This document shows positions 1 through 8,156 of a DNA stretch of 64,000 nucleotides, in pieces (the first letter of the stretch is position 1; each line of letters starts with the position of its first letter). The position numbers and the translations under genes were made by a program. Source of the stretch: Idiomarina seosinensis. Lineage in GTDB: Bacteria; Pseudomonadota; Gammaproteobacteria; Enterobacterales; Alteromonadaceae. The stretch is from positions 62,001-126,000 of the forward strand of contig NZ_PIQF01000001.1 in assembly GCF_003987275.1 (NCBI RefSeq). Direction: 5' to 3'. The notes below the pieces were generated by a model. The model had not been told where the DNA came from. It ran no database searches and saw nothing but the letters and a program-made list of their open reading frames with translations.

Positions 1-722
1 AATCTCATGTCTCACTGATTAATGGCGACAATAAGCTAGACGCTAACCGCGCATTTTCGGTTGAAGCTGAAGGCGAACTGTCGGTAGAAATCACGGCCCA
101 GCCACAGCACGGTACGTTGGAACAAGTAACAGAAGTTGTTACGGATGAAGACGGTAACGAGACAGAACAGCCAGTGCCTGGTGTTTATGTCTACACTCCA
201 GAAGTTGAAGAAGTCACTGAAGATAGCTTTAGCTATGTTGTTTCAGACGAAGCAGGTGTAACAACTTCAGAGAAAACGGTTACTGTTAATGTACTGGAAC
301 CTAACGATCCACCAGAAGTTACTTCGCCAAACGGTGAAGCCAACGCAGACGGTGAAATCGTGGTATCGGCTGAGACGAATGGTACTGTGACTCTGTCTGT
401 TGCAGCGACTGACCCGGACGAAGACGAACTGACTTATAACTGGATGCAGGTTTCAGGTCCAGAAGTTGAGTTTGAAGGTCAGGGCACCAGCGAAATTAGC
501 TTTACTGCACCAGCAGAAGCAGGCGACGTTGTCTTTGAAGCTAGCGTTGATGATGGCCGTGAAACAGTCAGCCAGACATTTAGTGTTGCCGTTTCAGAGC
601 CAGCTCCAGCTCCAGCACCTGAGCAAGACTCTGGTTCATCAAGCAGCTTTGGCTTGTTGATTGGTCTATTAGCGTTACCATTTGCTATCTTACGTCGCCG
701 CTTAGCAGTGGCTCGTAAATAA
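1..722 (+). CDS. C-terminal part of a GlyGly-CTERM surface protein (5' end outside window)
   Basis: The reading frame is open from the first bases of the window, so this is the 3' part of a longer gene. The visible 240 or so residues form acidic, threonine- and valine-rich beta-sandwich repeats of the Ig/PKD/cadherin-like kind, including a stretch with DPDEDELTYNW. A proline-alanine linker (PAPAPAPE) leads to a tail made of a small-residue patch (DSGSSSSFG), a hydrophobic helix and a basic end (RRRLAVARK). That three-part tail is the GlyGly-CTERM sorting signal known from Vibrio and Shewanella proteins, which rhombosortase cleaves. Here the glycine patch is largely serine. The next gene is a rhombosortase, which supports the reading. 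The protein is probably exported by type II secretion and surface-anchored (inference). The function of the missing N-terminal part is unknown. Confidence 0.85.
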   Translation, partial: SHVSLINGDNKLDANRAFSVEAEGELSVEITAQPQHGTLEQVTEVVTDEDGNETEQPVPGVYVYTPEVEEVTEDSFSYVVSDEAGVTTSEKTVTVNVLEPNDPPEVTSPNGEANADGEIVVSAETNGTVTLSVAATDPDEDELTYNWMQVSGPEVEFEGQGTSEISFTAPAEAGDVVFEASVDDGRETVSQTFSVAVSEPAPAPAPEQDSGSSSSFGLLIGLLALPFAILRRRLAVARK

Positions 723-747
723 GTAATCGGTTGATGTGATTTACCAA

Positions 748-769
748 GGGGGCTTCGGCCCCCTTTTTT
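748..769 (+). terminator. Rho-independent terminator after the GlyGly-CTERM gene
   Basis: A six-base-pair stem GGGGGC/GCCCCC with a TTCG tetraloop is followed by six T residues. It ends two bases before an in-frame ATG at 771, which makes that ATG an unlikely start for the next gene. Confidence 0.9.
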
Positions 770-788
770 GATGGTAGCGAGGAATATT

Positions 789-1385
789 GTGAAGCAAACA
801 ACTCAACAGTGTCTGATAACTTTAACGCCAGTTGCTATTGTGCTGGTGCTATTGCTGTTATTGCCACAACAATGGTTGTCGTTACTGGCGTATCAGCGTG
901 GTGACGGTGACTGGTGGGAGTTTTTAACCGCTGGCTTTATTCACTTTGAACTAAGTCATGGGGTATCCAGCATTATCGGGCTGGGCGTCATGTGGTTATT
1001 ATTTGCTGAGCACATAAAGCCTTTGCCGGTTTGGCTGATGCTGGTGGCTACCGCCGTAATGTCAGTCGCTTTTGAGCATTGGTTGGCCGTAGAGCCTTAT
1101 GTCATGCCGACAGTGACTGAGAACAAAGGTTTTTCGGGGGCTCTGTATGGTTTTTTTGCCTGTGGAGCGACGTTAGATATTATAAAGCGGCGTCCTTTTG
1201 GTCTGGTGCTTTGGTTGTTGGTGATTGGCAAAGTAACAGCAGAGGCGGTGCTTGGGCAGCCGATATTAAGCTTTAGTGAAGTAGACCGGGTGGCTGTGAT
1301 GGGCCATTTAGGTGGGGCTATCACCGGTGTGTTTTGTGCTCTGGTCTATGGCTTTAATCTTAGGCATAAGCAAGCTAGGCAGTAG
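789..1385 (+). CDS. rrtA: Rhombosortase (rhomboid-family intramembrane serine protease)
   Basis: A 198-aa polytopic membrane protein with about six hydrophobic segments. The rhomboid serine motif GFSG (Ser116) is followed by a small-residue helix, and the catalytic histidine lies in MGHLGG (His173). This gives the Ser-His dyad of rhomboid proteases. The short length and the neighbouring GlyGly-CTERM protein fit the rhombosortase subfamily, which cleaves such tails in the inner membrane. I chose GTG at 789 because GAGG at 779-782 lies six bases before it. The in-frame ATG at 771 sits directly against the upstream terminator and has no ribosome-binding site. The gene either has its own promoter inside the preceding gene or is reached by read-through. 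Confidence 0.85.
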   Translation: MKQTTQQCLITLTPVAIVLVLLLLLPQQWLSLLAYQRGDGDWWEFLTAGFIHFELSHGVSSIIGLGVMWLLFAEHIKPLPVWLMLVATAVMSVAFEHWLAVEPYVMPTVTENKGFSGALYGFFACGATLDIIKRRPFGLVLWLLVIGKVTAEAVLGQPILSFSEVDRVAVMGHLGGAITGVFCALVYGFNLRHKQARQ

Positions 1386-1387
1386 TT

Positions 1388-2080
1388 ATGAATGATTTTA
1401 TTGAAACCTATGATAATGCATTATCCAAACAACAGTGTCAGACGTTAATCGATACGTTTGAACAGTCGCCGCATACCGGCCCGGGTAGAACCGGCGGTGG
1501 CGTCGACAAAACAAAGAAGATCAGTACGGATTTATACTTAAACTCGCATCGCGAATATCAATCGTTGTTGCAGCAAATTCAGCAGGCTACCGCGCGCTGC
1601 GCGGTAGAGTATTTTAAAAAATACCGGTTTGCTTTAATTGCGCCGGTGTCATTAACATTAAAACATCCGCAAACCGGTCAGCCGGTGATGCTGACCGACG
1701 ACAACTTTGATGAATTAGCTGCGGGCAACGAAATGTTGCTGATGCAAAAGCTGTTTCGGCTAGGCGCTATTCAAATGCAGAAGTACGATAAAGCCGAAGG
1801 TAATTATAATTACTGGCATTGTGAACAGTTTCCGCAAAAAGGCTCCACCGAAGCGCTGCATCGTGCCTTATTATTTATGGTTTATTTAAACGATGTTGAA
1901 GAGGGCGGCGAAACCGACTTTTATTATCAGCAGCGGTCGTTAAGGCCAACCGCCGGGCAGTTGGTGATAGCGCCCGCTTATTTTACTCATACTCATCGCG
2001 GGCGGATGCCAATTTCAAATGATAAGTATATATTAACAAGTTGGATACTCCATAACCGGGGAGAACAGCTTTATGGTTAA
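1388..2080 (+). CDS. 2OG-Fe(II) oxygenase, prolyl-4-hydroxylase-like
   Basis: This 230-aa protein matches the double-stranded beta-helix dioxygenases that use Fe(II) and 2-oxoglutarate. A first metal ligand pair is visible as WHCE (His144, Glu146, an HxE variant of the usual HxD). The distal histidine lies in FTHTHRGR (residues 201-203), and a lysine in SNDKY could bind the 2-oxoglutarate carboxylate. The stretch LNDVEEGGETDFYYQ is typical of the prolyl 4-hydroxylase alpha-subunit family. No signal peptide is present, so the substrate is probably cytoplasmic. It begins two bases after the rhombosortase stop, so the two are probably co-transcribed. Whether it acts on a protein or a small molecule cannot be told from sequence. 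Confidence 0.8.
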   Translation: MNDFIETYDNALSKQQCQTLIDTFEQSPHTGPGRTGGGVDKTKKISTDLYLNSHREYQSLLQQIQQATARCAVEYFKKYRFALIAPVSLTLKHPQTGQPVMLTDDNFDELAAGNEMLLMQKLFRLGAIQMQKYDKAEGNYNYWHCEQFPQKGSTEALHRALLFMVYLNDVEEGGETDFYYQQRSLRPTAGQLVIAPAYFTHTHRGRMPISNDKYILTSWILHNRGEQLYG

Positions 2081-2095
2081 AACAAGGAGAGAGAA

Positions 2096-2536
2096 ATGAC
2101 AATAACACGAGTGGGATTATTGCTGATTGCAAGCAGTGTGATGGTAGCTTGTGGCCAACCTGATACATCGACAGACCTGCAAGAGCAGCAGATGTCAGAG
2201 CAGCCGAAGGTGACTGCGACTCAGGATATTAAAGAGCTGGGGTTAGAGATACGTCGCATGGTGCAAACGCCAAATGCCGATCATCCGGACCAATGTAAAA
2301 TTGTGGCAATGGGGCATAAGCCGTGCGGCGGACCCGAGCGGTATTTATTGTATTCAACCAAAACTATGAATGAGCAGGAAGAGACTGAGTTTCTGAATAA
2401 ACTTGAACAATACAACCAGCTGAGCCGCCGCCATAGCGAGAAGTCCGGGATGGTGTCGGACTGCCAGATGCTACCTGAGCCAACGGCAGTGGTAAGAGAT
2501 GGGTTTTGCATACCAGCCGAGAAAAACACCATGTAA
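2096..2536 (+). CDS. Small lipoprotein with CGGPERY motif (copy A)
   Basis: A 146-aa protein with a lipoprotein signal peptide (lipobox VMVAC, Cys19) and a good ribosome-binding site (AAGGAGAG). The mature part contains four cysteines. The most striking block is GHKPCGGPERYLLYS, followed by a helical stretch with YNQLS and two further cysteines in SDC and GFC. A clear paralogue lies at 11949-12323 with the same block and cysteine order. Both paralogues sit beside a subtilase gene. I do not recognise a named family. The cysteine pattern suggests a small disulfide-stabilised periplasmic or outer-membrane domain. A role as inhibitor, chaperone or anchor for the protease is only a guess from context. 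Confidence 0.75.
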   Translation: MTITRVGLLLIASSVMVACGQPDTSTDLQEQQMSEQPKVTATQDIKELGLEIRRMVQTPNADHPDQCKIVAMGHKPCGGPERYLLYSTKTMNEQEETEFLNKLEQYNQLSRRHSEKSGMVSDCQMLPEPTAVVRDGFCIPAEKNTM

Positions 2537-2672
2537 CACCCAAAATTGTGACCCGGAGAAGATATTATCTGAAATTTAATTAATGCGTTAGACAAATGTA
2601 ATATTTTAACTAGAATATTACGTTGTACGAAAACGCGTACAAAAAATCAGATTATCTTTAAAGGAAAAGGTT

Positions 2673-5600
2673 ATGAGTTCAAAACATACTCTTTTGACAC
2701 GGAGCGTCCTTGCGGCACTGATTTCCGGGTCACTTGTGGCTTGCGGAGGATCGTCCTCCGATGATTCGGGCGGAGGGGAGCCTCCGGAAACAGCTTCTTA
2801 TCTTGTTAGCACTGAAGTCACTACCGGTGGTAGTTTAGATCCTGATCAACAAACGGTCGATGAAGGCGATAGCGCAGACTTTACTGTCACCATTACCGAC
2901 GGTTTTACACTGGAGGCGATTAGTGGCTGTAATGGTTCGCTCGATGGAGCAACTTATACCACTGGCGCTATTACCGCTGATTGTACAGTCAGCGCGGAAT
3001 TTGAACCTATTCCTAATGAAGCTCCAACGGTTTCTGCAACAGCAGAGCCGGAGGAGGTCATGGAAACTGAAACCGCAACGATGAACGCTAATGCAAGTGA
3101 TTCCGATGGTGAAGTTGCAAATTATCAGTGGGTTCAAACAAGCGGAGATGTCGAAGTTACTCTAGAAGGAGCGGATAGCGAACAATGCTCCTTTGTGGCT
3201 CCAGACGTTAGTGCTGATACACCAGTGACATTCGAGGTCACAGTAACTGATGACGACGGTGACACTGCCACCAGTGAGGTTTCGTTAACGATTACCAATA
3301 CACCCGCGCAGGCTGTGATCAACTCTGATGTTACAGAAATTGATGAACTTGATAGCTTAACGCTCGAAGCTGACACTAATACTGGCTGGAGTTATTCTTG
3401 GGCGCAGACCGCTGGCCCCGAAGGCGAATTCTCGTCTACGACTGACGCTTTAACTGAATACACGGCACCTGAAGTTAACGCTAATGAAACGGTCACGCTC
3501 GAATTGACAGTGACAGATGATAAAGGTCGAACTGATAGTGCCCAACATGACTTGCTCGTTGTTGATTTAGATTTCAGTATTGCTTGGCAATCAAAGGCAT
3601 CGGCAGCTGCGGGTAGCAATGTTGTATTAGAGTTAACGCGTGATGTTAGGTCGAGCGATGTTGTTTTATTTAGTGGGGCAGAAATTGCGCCAACTAGCAT
3701 AGATGGTAATCAACTGACGTTTACCGTTCCTGACGAGAGCAGCTCAGGTTCTTTAGTTGTTCAGGGAGAAACGAAAGACTCGAATTCCGTTTGGCTTGAA
3801 ATAGGTGAAACCGGTTTAACCAATGCGCACCCAGACAGCGTCTTTGATTCGACCTTAGGTGAACAAGTTGTTAGTGACTTCTTAATCGTCAGCCTGGTTG
3901 ATGGAAGCGACGATGCAACTGCGGAAGAGGTCGCAGCTACGGTCGGCGGTACAGTGCTCGGTTACGATTCAACGCTTGGCGTTTATCAGATCGGCGTAAG
4001 TGCTGACAACTATGCTGAATTAGAAAGCCAATTACAGACACTGCAAGGTCATACTGCTGTTGTTTCCGCAATGATGGATCCGATTATTGAGGATGAGGCG
4101 ATTGACTGGAGCGGCGATCCTGCTATTGGTGAGCAGCGTGATCGAAATAATGTTCAAGCTGGTGCAGAAACATACCAGGCAGCAGTAGGTACCGATATCA
4201 CTCCTATGTTTATGGCATTGGGTGTTTCTGAGGCGGGTGTTGACTATACCCAGGTTGATTTTGATGGATTTGCTGGCGCTGAATCAGGTCATCCGAAAAT
4301 GACCTTGCACAGTCCATCTGTTGCAGTAGATGCTGGTGGTTCTCATGGCACAAACGTGACCGGATTAATTGCGGGTGAGTTGGGTGATGGTGGTAATGCA
4401 GGCCTGTTATCGGCACTAGCTGATAATCACGGTGGCGCAGCAGTGCTGGTTAATTCCGGCTCCAGTAGTTTGGTCGGACGTTTGTCTTCTACCATGAGTA
4501 TGGCTCGAGCAGGAGCATCGGTTATTAACTGGAGTTGGGGCATCCATCGTTTAGTTGCTGAGGATTCTAACGAAGATGGAACAATCAGTAATGATGAAAT
4601 TACCGATGGTGCAATGACTTGCGCGGATAGTTACACCCGAAATAATGTGGTAAATCAACGTCAGTTTGACGGCGTTAAATCGTTGTTAACTAACTTTTTT
4701 AATGAATTTCGCGAAAATCATCCGCAAACGGTTATCGTAACATCTGCGGGTAACGGAGCAACGGACGCCGGTGATTTTGATAATCGCTTACCGAGCTCGT
4801 TCGACAGCAACCAACTAGTGGTTGTTGGAGCACATACTTCGGGCGGACTCTATAGCGACGGTCGCAGTGAGGATGAAGAAGCAGCCTCTGGTTATGAAAC
4901 TTCGTGTTTTGACACTAGTATCAGTACTGATGTGAAACGGGCTCATTATTCCAACTATGGCGAAACAGTGGATATCACTGCCAGTGGTACTATCGCCGGT
5001 TGGGACGGTAGCGATGTTGTGAGTCACCGCGGAACTTCATATGCGGTACCAATGGTTGCCGCTACAGTTGCGTTAGTGCAGTCAATTGACCCGACGTTAA
5101 CGCCTGTTCAAATTAAACAGCTACTGCGTGCTAGTGCGTTACCGATCGAAAACACATTAGCAGGAGCAACAACTACCAATGTTGTTACTCGGGAACTGAC
5201 TGTCGACGAAAACCCTTCTGCCGCAGGTTCGGGTGCACGACTGAATGTCGCTGGGGCTATAGAGGCCGCGGTCACTCGCTACGACGAAGGATCCGGCTCC
5301 GTTGGTGAACCTATTAGTGTTGGTGTCGGAGACGGGCCTGTTGTGGAGACCGTAACCTTTACAGTACCTGAAGATAATGTTTACGACGCGGTTGATATCT
5401 TTTTTACCGTCGATGTTTCAGGTTCTTATTATGATGATTTATCAACTTTTCGAACTCAGGCGACTGCTTTAATTGATGAATTTTTGTCAGCGGGCCGTGA
5501 TGTTCAAATCGGTTTGTCCAGTTTCAGTGAGTTTCCTGGGTATGGCGGAGCTGACTCTACGGATTACCCTTTCCGACTAGATCTTCCGTTGACTAATCAG

Positions 5601-6242
5601 TCCGACAACTTAATTGCAGCGCTGGACGAGTTAATGATTGAGTTTGGTGGTGATAGTCAGGAAAGTCAGTATGAGGCGCTTTATCAAACTGCTTCGAGGG
5701 AATCAGGTTGGCGTGAAGGGGCTCTACCCATCATTTTCTTAGCAACGGACGCGCCATTCCACGATGCTGACAACGAATCTGATTATCCTGGTCCTGGACG
5801 TACGGCTACTCTCCAACGTTTGCAGGACAACGACATCCGTGTGTATGGCTTGCAGTCAGGAGGGACCATTGATGAGGTTCTTGATGTTACAGAGGTCACC
5901 GGCGGTGAGGCATTCCTGCTGTCACGTAATAGCTCTGAAATTGTCGACGCTGTTATCGAAGCTATCGATTCTACTACTCAAAATTTGTCATTAAACCTAG
6001 AGCCGTTTGGTGATTTTGCAGGGTTAGTAGAGAAAGTTGTTCCTACGGATTCACCCGATGCGAACAATGGCCAGCCAATTGAGGGCGTTCAACCTGGTGA
6101 TCAAGTTAGCTTTGATGTGACCTTTAATGGCGACGGTATCCCGACGGGCGAAACGGTAAGCTTCTCTTTCCGACTGAGAATTGTCGTTGGTGGGGCGGCT
6201 GTAATTCACGAAATTCCTGTTATCGTGACAATTGAAGGATAA
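2673..6242 (+). CDS. Large lipid-anchored S8 (subtilisin-like) protease with bacterial-repeat, PKD-like and VWA domains
   Basis: 1189 aa with a lipoprotein signal (VACGG, Cys24) and an AAAGGA ribosome-binding site. Domains in order: a bacterial-repeat (InlB/MucBP-like) module at about 42-112, two PKD/REJ-like beta domains at about 113-300, an IPT-like segment, an I9-like propeptide at about 405-475, a subtilase domain at about 500-830, and a VWA domain starting near 905. The subtilase has GGSHGTNVTG (His558), TSAGNG (oxyanion Asn694) and RGTSYAVP (Ser789). Where the catalytic Asp is expected, the sequence reads GVSEAGVDYTQ, placing Glu520 in its position. The VWA domain has an intact MIDAS start DVSGS (Asp914) and a later FLATDAP. 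It is probably exported to the cell surface, with the VWA part binding a ligand. The Asp-to-Glu change raises doubt about proteolysis. Confidence 0.85.
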   Translation: MSSKHTLLTRSVLAALISGSLVACGGSSSDDSGGGEPPETASYLVSTEVTTGGSLDPDQQTVDEGDSADFTVTITDGFTLEAISGCNGSLDGATYTTGAITADCTVSAEFEPIPNEAPTVSATAEPEEVMETETATMNANASDSDGEVANYQWVQTSGDVEVTLEGADSEQCSFVAPDVSADTPVTFEVTVTDDDGDTATSEVSLTITNTPAQAVINSDVTEIDELDSLTLEADTNTGWSYSWAQTAGPEGEFSSTTDALTEYTAPEVNANETVTLELTVTDDKGRTDSAQHDLLVVDLDFSIAWQSKASAAAGSNVVLELTRDVRSSDVVLFSGAEIAPTSIDGNQLTFTVPDESSSGSLVVQGETKDSNSVWLEIGETGLTNAHPDSVFDSTLGEQVVSDFLIVSLVDGSDDATAEEVAATVGGTVLGYDSTLGVYQIGVSADNYAELESQLQTLQGHTAVVSAMMDPIIEDEAIDWSGDPAIGEQRDRNNVQAGAETYQAAVGTDITPMFMALGVSEAGVDYTQVDFDGFAGAESGHPKMTLHSPSVAVDAGGSHGTNVTGLIAGELGDGGNAGLLSALADNHGGAAVLVNSGSSSLVGRLSSTMSMARAGASVINWSWGIHRLVAEDSNEDGTISNDEITDGAMTCADSYTRNNVVNQRQFDGVKSLLTNFFNEFRENHPQTVIVTSAGNGATDAGDFDNRLPSSFDSNQLVVVGAHTSGGLYSDGRSEDEEAASGYETSCFDTSISTDVKRAHYSNYGETVDITASGTIAGWDGSDVVSHRGTSYAVPMVAATVALVQSIDPTLTPVQIKQLLRASALPIENTLAGATTTNVVTRELTVDENPSAAGSGARLNVAGAIEAAVTRYDEGSGSVGEPISVGVGDGPVVETVTFTVPEDNVYDAVDIFFTVDVSGSYYDDLSTFRTQATALIDEFLSAGRDVQIGLSSFSEFPGYGGADSTDYPFRLDLPLTNQSDNLIAALDELMIEFGGDSQESQYEALYQTASRESGWREGALPIIFLATDAPFHDADNESDYPGPGRTATLQRLQDNDIRVYGLQSGGTIDEVLDVTEVTGGEAFLLSRNSSEIVDAVIEAIDSTTQNLSLNLEPFGDFAGLVEKVVPTDSPDANNGQPIEGVQPGDQVSFDVTFNGDGIPTGETVSFSFRLRIVVGGAAVIHEIPVIVTIEG

Positions 6243-6246
6243 AGTT

Positions 6247-6528
6247 ATGAAAATATTTAATTTAGCAGCTGCTGCTATGGTGTTTTTCGTTAACGCAACA
6301 TTTGCAACAAGCGTTGTGGCAAGTAATTCCGCTTGCAGTACTGAGCAGGTGGGGGGCAATAAATATAACGTCATCGATGACGAAGGTCATGTGTTGGGTT
6401 ATGTTGATGAGGAGCCCAATGGAAGCTGGTTTATGTGGATAGAGGGTCAAGGTGCACAGAATGACACGGCTTTTAGTTTTGAGCGTGCTGTTGAGCGGGT
6501 CTGTGATCTAGGAAACGTTTCACCTTAA
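6247..6528 (+). CDS. Small exported protein of unknown function
   Basis: A 93-aa protein that starts four bases after the stop of the large subtilase, with GAAGGA (6234-6239) as its ribosome-binding site, so it is very likely in the same transcript. The N-terminal 25 or so residues are a signal peptide with a cleavage-like SVVASNSA. The mature part has two cysteines, one near its start and one near its end, which could form a disulfide, and a central stretch EEPNGSWFMWIEG. No family was recognised. Its position suggests a partner of the subtilase. Confidence 0.65.
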   Translation: MKIFNLAAAAMVFFVNATFATSVVASNSACSTEQVGGNKYNVIDDEGHVLGYVDEEPNGSWFMWIEGQGAQNDTAFSFERAVERVCDLGNVSP

Positions 6529-6568
6529 TCACAGCGCTTTTACCTAATTGTCATAATTTTTTGCTAAA

Positions 6569-6604
6569 CTGCCTTACATTGTTATCGATGTGAGGCAGTT
6601 TTTT
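6569..6604 (+). terminator. Hairpin with T-tract abutting the alkaline phosphatase start
   Basis: CTGCCTTACAT pairs with ATGTGAGGCAG around a short loop, with one G-T wobble, and is followed by TTTTTT. The next base begins the phosphatase ATG. The hairpin looks like the terminator of the subtilase operon. Its 3' arm also contains GAGG, the only Shine-Dalgarno-like sequence for the phosphatase, so it could also control translation of that gene (inference). Confidence 0.7.
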
Positions 6605-7909
6605 ATGAAACGTACTTTAATTGCGGCGTCGGTCGCACTGTTATCTAGCACTGCGATGGCGGATGACCACCAACAGCCAAATATTATTTACGTGATTGGC
6701 GATGGCATGGGTTTTGAATATATCAGTGCTTATCGCTATGCCATGTCGGATCTCGAGACCAAAGAGCTGGCAGAAACTCAGTTTGACCATTATTTAACCG
6801 GTGCCGCTTTGACTTATCCGGAAGATGACACCTGGGTAACTGACTCGGCAGCCAGTGCGACAGCATTAGCTACCGGTGAGAAGTCATACAATGGCGCTAT
6901 CGGTATGGATAACGATAAGACCTCGCTGAAGACGGTGATGGAATATGCCAAGCAGAGCGGTTACGCCACTGGCTCGGTATCAACCTCACAAATTAATCAC
7001 GCCACCCCAGCGTCGTTTTTCTCGCACCACCCATCGCGTTACGAATACAACGAAATTGCCGACTTAATGGGTCAGCAGATTGTTGACGGCAACGCTTCGT
7101 TTGACGTGATCCTGGGCGGTGGCCAGCAGTACTTTATTCGTGCTGATAAAAACTGGGCTGAATTAATTGAGCAGCAGGGTATGCGCGTGATCCAGGACAT
7201 GCAGATGTTGGATCAGGTTGAACAGGCTCCGGTAATGGGGCTGTTCGCACAAAAAGGCTTACCGCACGCGATTGATGAAGGGAAAGAATCGCTGGCTAAG
7301 ATGACCTCTTCGGCACTGCGCTTGCTGGATAATGAAGACAAGCCGTTTGCACTGATGATTGAAGGCAGCCAAATTGACTGGTGTGGTCACGCCAACGATA
7401 TTGCCTGTGCTGTGCACGAAATGGATTCTTTGAACAAAGCATTGGAAGTGGTTAACGAGTACATCGAAAACAACCCAAATACCTTGTTTGTGATGACCGC
7501 TGACCATTCCACCGGTGGCTTAACTATTGGCCGCGATGGTGAATACGCCTGGTATTCTGATCGGGTAATGAAGATTGAACACTCTATTGCCTATATGAAA
7601 GAAAAACTGCTGGCGATGGACAGCGACCAGTGGGCAAGTTTTGTGGCGGATGCGGTTAATGCAGAATTGACCCAGGAGTATACCGACGAGCTAGCAATGG
7701 CCGCTGAGCAGCACGGCGAAGATCGTGAAGATGCGTTACATAAAGCACTAGCGTATATCACTGCTGATATTACCGGCACCGGCTGGACGACTAGTGGCCA
7801 TACCGGCGTTGATGTTCCTGTTTACGCAACGGGTCCCAACAGCGACCAGTTCCGCGGCTATATGAACAACACGGAACTCGGCCAGCGGTTGATTGAAATC
7901 GTTAAGTAG
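6605..7909 (+). CDS. Secreted alkaline phosphatase
   Basis: 434 aa with a Sec signal peptide ending near STAMADD. It has the alkaline phosphatase superfamily motifs: a metal-binding Asp in YVIGDGMG, the nucleophile serine in VTDSAASATALATG, metal ligands in EGSQIDWCGH and TADHSTGG, and a last histidine in TTSGHTGVDVP. It hydrolyses phosphomonoesters in the periplasm or outside to supply phosphate. The polyphosphate genes follow downstream, which makes a phosphate-related cluster. ATG 6605 is chosen over an upstream in-frame codon because the signal peptide begins there (MKRTLIAA). No Pho box was identified by eye. Confidence 0.9.
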   Translation: MKRTLIAASVALLSSTAMADDHQQPNIIYVIGDGMGFEYISAYRYAMSDLETKELAETQFDHYLTGAALTYPEDDTWVTDSAASATALATGEKSYNGAIGMDNDKTSLKTVMEYAKQSGYATGSVSTSQINHATPASFFSHHPSRYEYNEIADLMGQQIVDGNASFDVILGGGQQYFIRADKNWAELIEQQGMRVIQDMQMLDQVEQAPVMGLFAQKGLPHAIDEGKESLAKMTSSALRLLDNEDKPFALMIEGSQIDWCGHANDIACAVHEMDSLNKALEVVNEYIENNPNTLFVMTADHSTGGLTIGRDGEYAWYSDRVMKIEHSIAYMKEKLLAMDSDQWASFVADAVNAELTQEYTDELAMAAEQHGEDREDALHKALAYITADITGTGWTTSGHTGVDVPVYATGPNSDQFRGYMNNTELGQRLIEIVK

Positions 7910-8062
7910 GCTCACTTCGTTCGCGGGGTGGGCTCGCTGCGCTCGCGGTGTAGGGGCTTTGCCCGTTGTAGGGTTTAACGCGCGAAGCGCCTATCCCCGT
8001 GCGCCGAAGGCAGCACGCCACCCCGCGAGCACCGCGAGCCCATCCCGCGAACGGAGTAAGCC
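7909..8062. repeat. Long imperfect inverted repeat between alkaline phosphatase and ppk1
   Basis: Bases 7909-7937 pair with 8034-8062 with 26 of 29 positions matching, and further pairing continues inward (GCTCGCGGTG with CACCCCGCGAGC). The whole unit is very GC-rich compared with its flanks and lies directly after the phosphatase stop. It could act as a terminator or be a mobile palindromic repeat. Its core does not resemble the element at 20.4, 31.5 and 56.5 kb. Confidence 0.7.
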
Positions 8063-8156
8063 CAAACCTTCAATCCCTTGTCACATTTCCTTCATATTTT
8101 TGCCCCATCAATAAGCTACCCTGTACTCACGAATCGACCGTTATTGTTGTGTGAGT

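Noticed and set aside
7893-8114. Open reading frame of 73 codons across the GC-rich palindrome
   Set aside because: It is arginine- and serine-rich, lies inside the inverted repeat and has no ribosome-binding site; it is a by-product of the palindrome.
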